The notes below the pieces were generated by a model. The model did not search any database, was not told the origin of the DNA, and saw nothing but the letters and a program-made list of their open reading frames with translations. From Megasphaera hominis (lineage in GTDB: Bacteria; Bacillota; Negativicutes; Veillonellales; Megasphaeraceae), in the NCBI RefSeq assembly GCF_014269395.1, contig NZ_JACOGK010000022.1:1-51408 (forward strand): a DNA stretch of 51,408 bases, given 5' to 3'. The position numbers were made by a program, and so were the translations under genes. Below, piece by piece: positions 51,403-51,408 of this stretch; position 1 is the first letter of the stretch; each line of letters begins with the position of its first letter.

Positions 51403-51408
51403 TCAAAC

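Overview
This window looks like chromosome from an anaerobic, amino-acid-fermenting Firmicute of the Negativicutes. A Megasphaera-like organism is my best guess, from general resemblance only. The supporting signs are obligately anaerobic enzymes (a glycyl radical enzyme, ferredoxin-dependent oxoacid oxidoreductase, ThiH, CyuA), good SD sites, AT-rich intergenic DNA between roughly 50% GC genes, and a Veillonellales-type gene set. I see no rRNA, tRNA, CRISPR or prophage. The only mobile-element trace is a possible transposase remnant at the right edge.

Region 1 (1-17270, all minus strand) is the most unusual part. One long probable operon reads right to left: a 36-aa NSS accessory peptide, an NSS-family Na+-coupled transporter, a GlmL/MutL-type ASKHA ATPase, a B12 protein that fuses a glutamate-mutase-like barrel to a cobalamin domain, a DUF362 Fe-S protein, a four-subunit 2-oxoacid:ferredoxin oxidoreductase, and the start of a HpaB/4-hydroxybutyryl-CoA-dehydratase-type flavoprotein that runs off the left edge. 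Upstream lie a second NSS transporter with its own small subunit, a LysR regulator, a glycyl radical enzyme with its activase, and a second LysR whose DNA-binding domain is nearly identical to the first. The locus therefore combines two radical chemistries (glycyl and adenosylcobalamin) with amino-acid-type import and ferredoxin-linked acyl-CoA formation. I cannot name its substrate, and it is my candidate for an undescribed catabolic system.

Region 2 (17700-22300) holds a YkvI-like transporter, amt-glnK behind an elaborate structured leader, and a class I aminotransferase. Region 3 (22400-27600) has an MgtC/SapB membrane protein, an acyltransferase-3 protein, a DedA protein, a GT39/ArnT-like glycosyltransferase and a UDG-superfamily protein. 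Region 4 (27800-37200) has gltB without an adjacent gltD, a radical SAM protein, a secreted protein, and divergent aspA and cyuA. With amt-glnK this makes ammonium capture and release a theme of the centre of the window.

Region 5 (37170-45842) has a GNAT protein, the yhaN-yhaO (SbcCD-like) pair translationally linked to a MocR/GabR-type regulator, bioB divergent from that regulator with a palindrome over its promoter, and a eukaryotic-type hexokinase. Region 6 (45960-51160) is thiSGH behind a terminator-containing leader without a recognisable TPP riboswitch, then tenI with an isochorismatase-family hydrolase, and a DUF134 regulator with an Mrp/NBP35 ATPase. Several genes (amt, aspA, thiS) have a near-consensus sigma-70 promoter followed within a few tens of bases by a terminator-like hairpin, suggesting attenuation.
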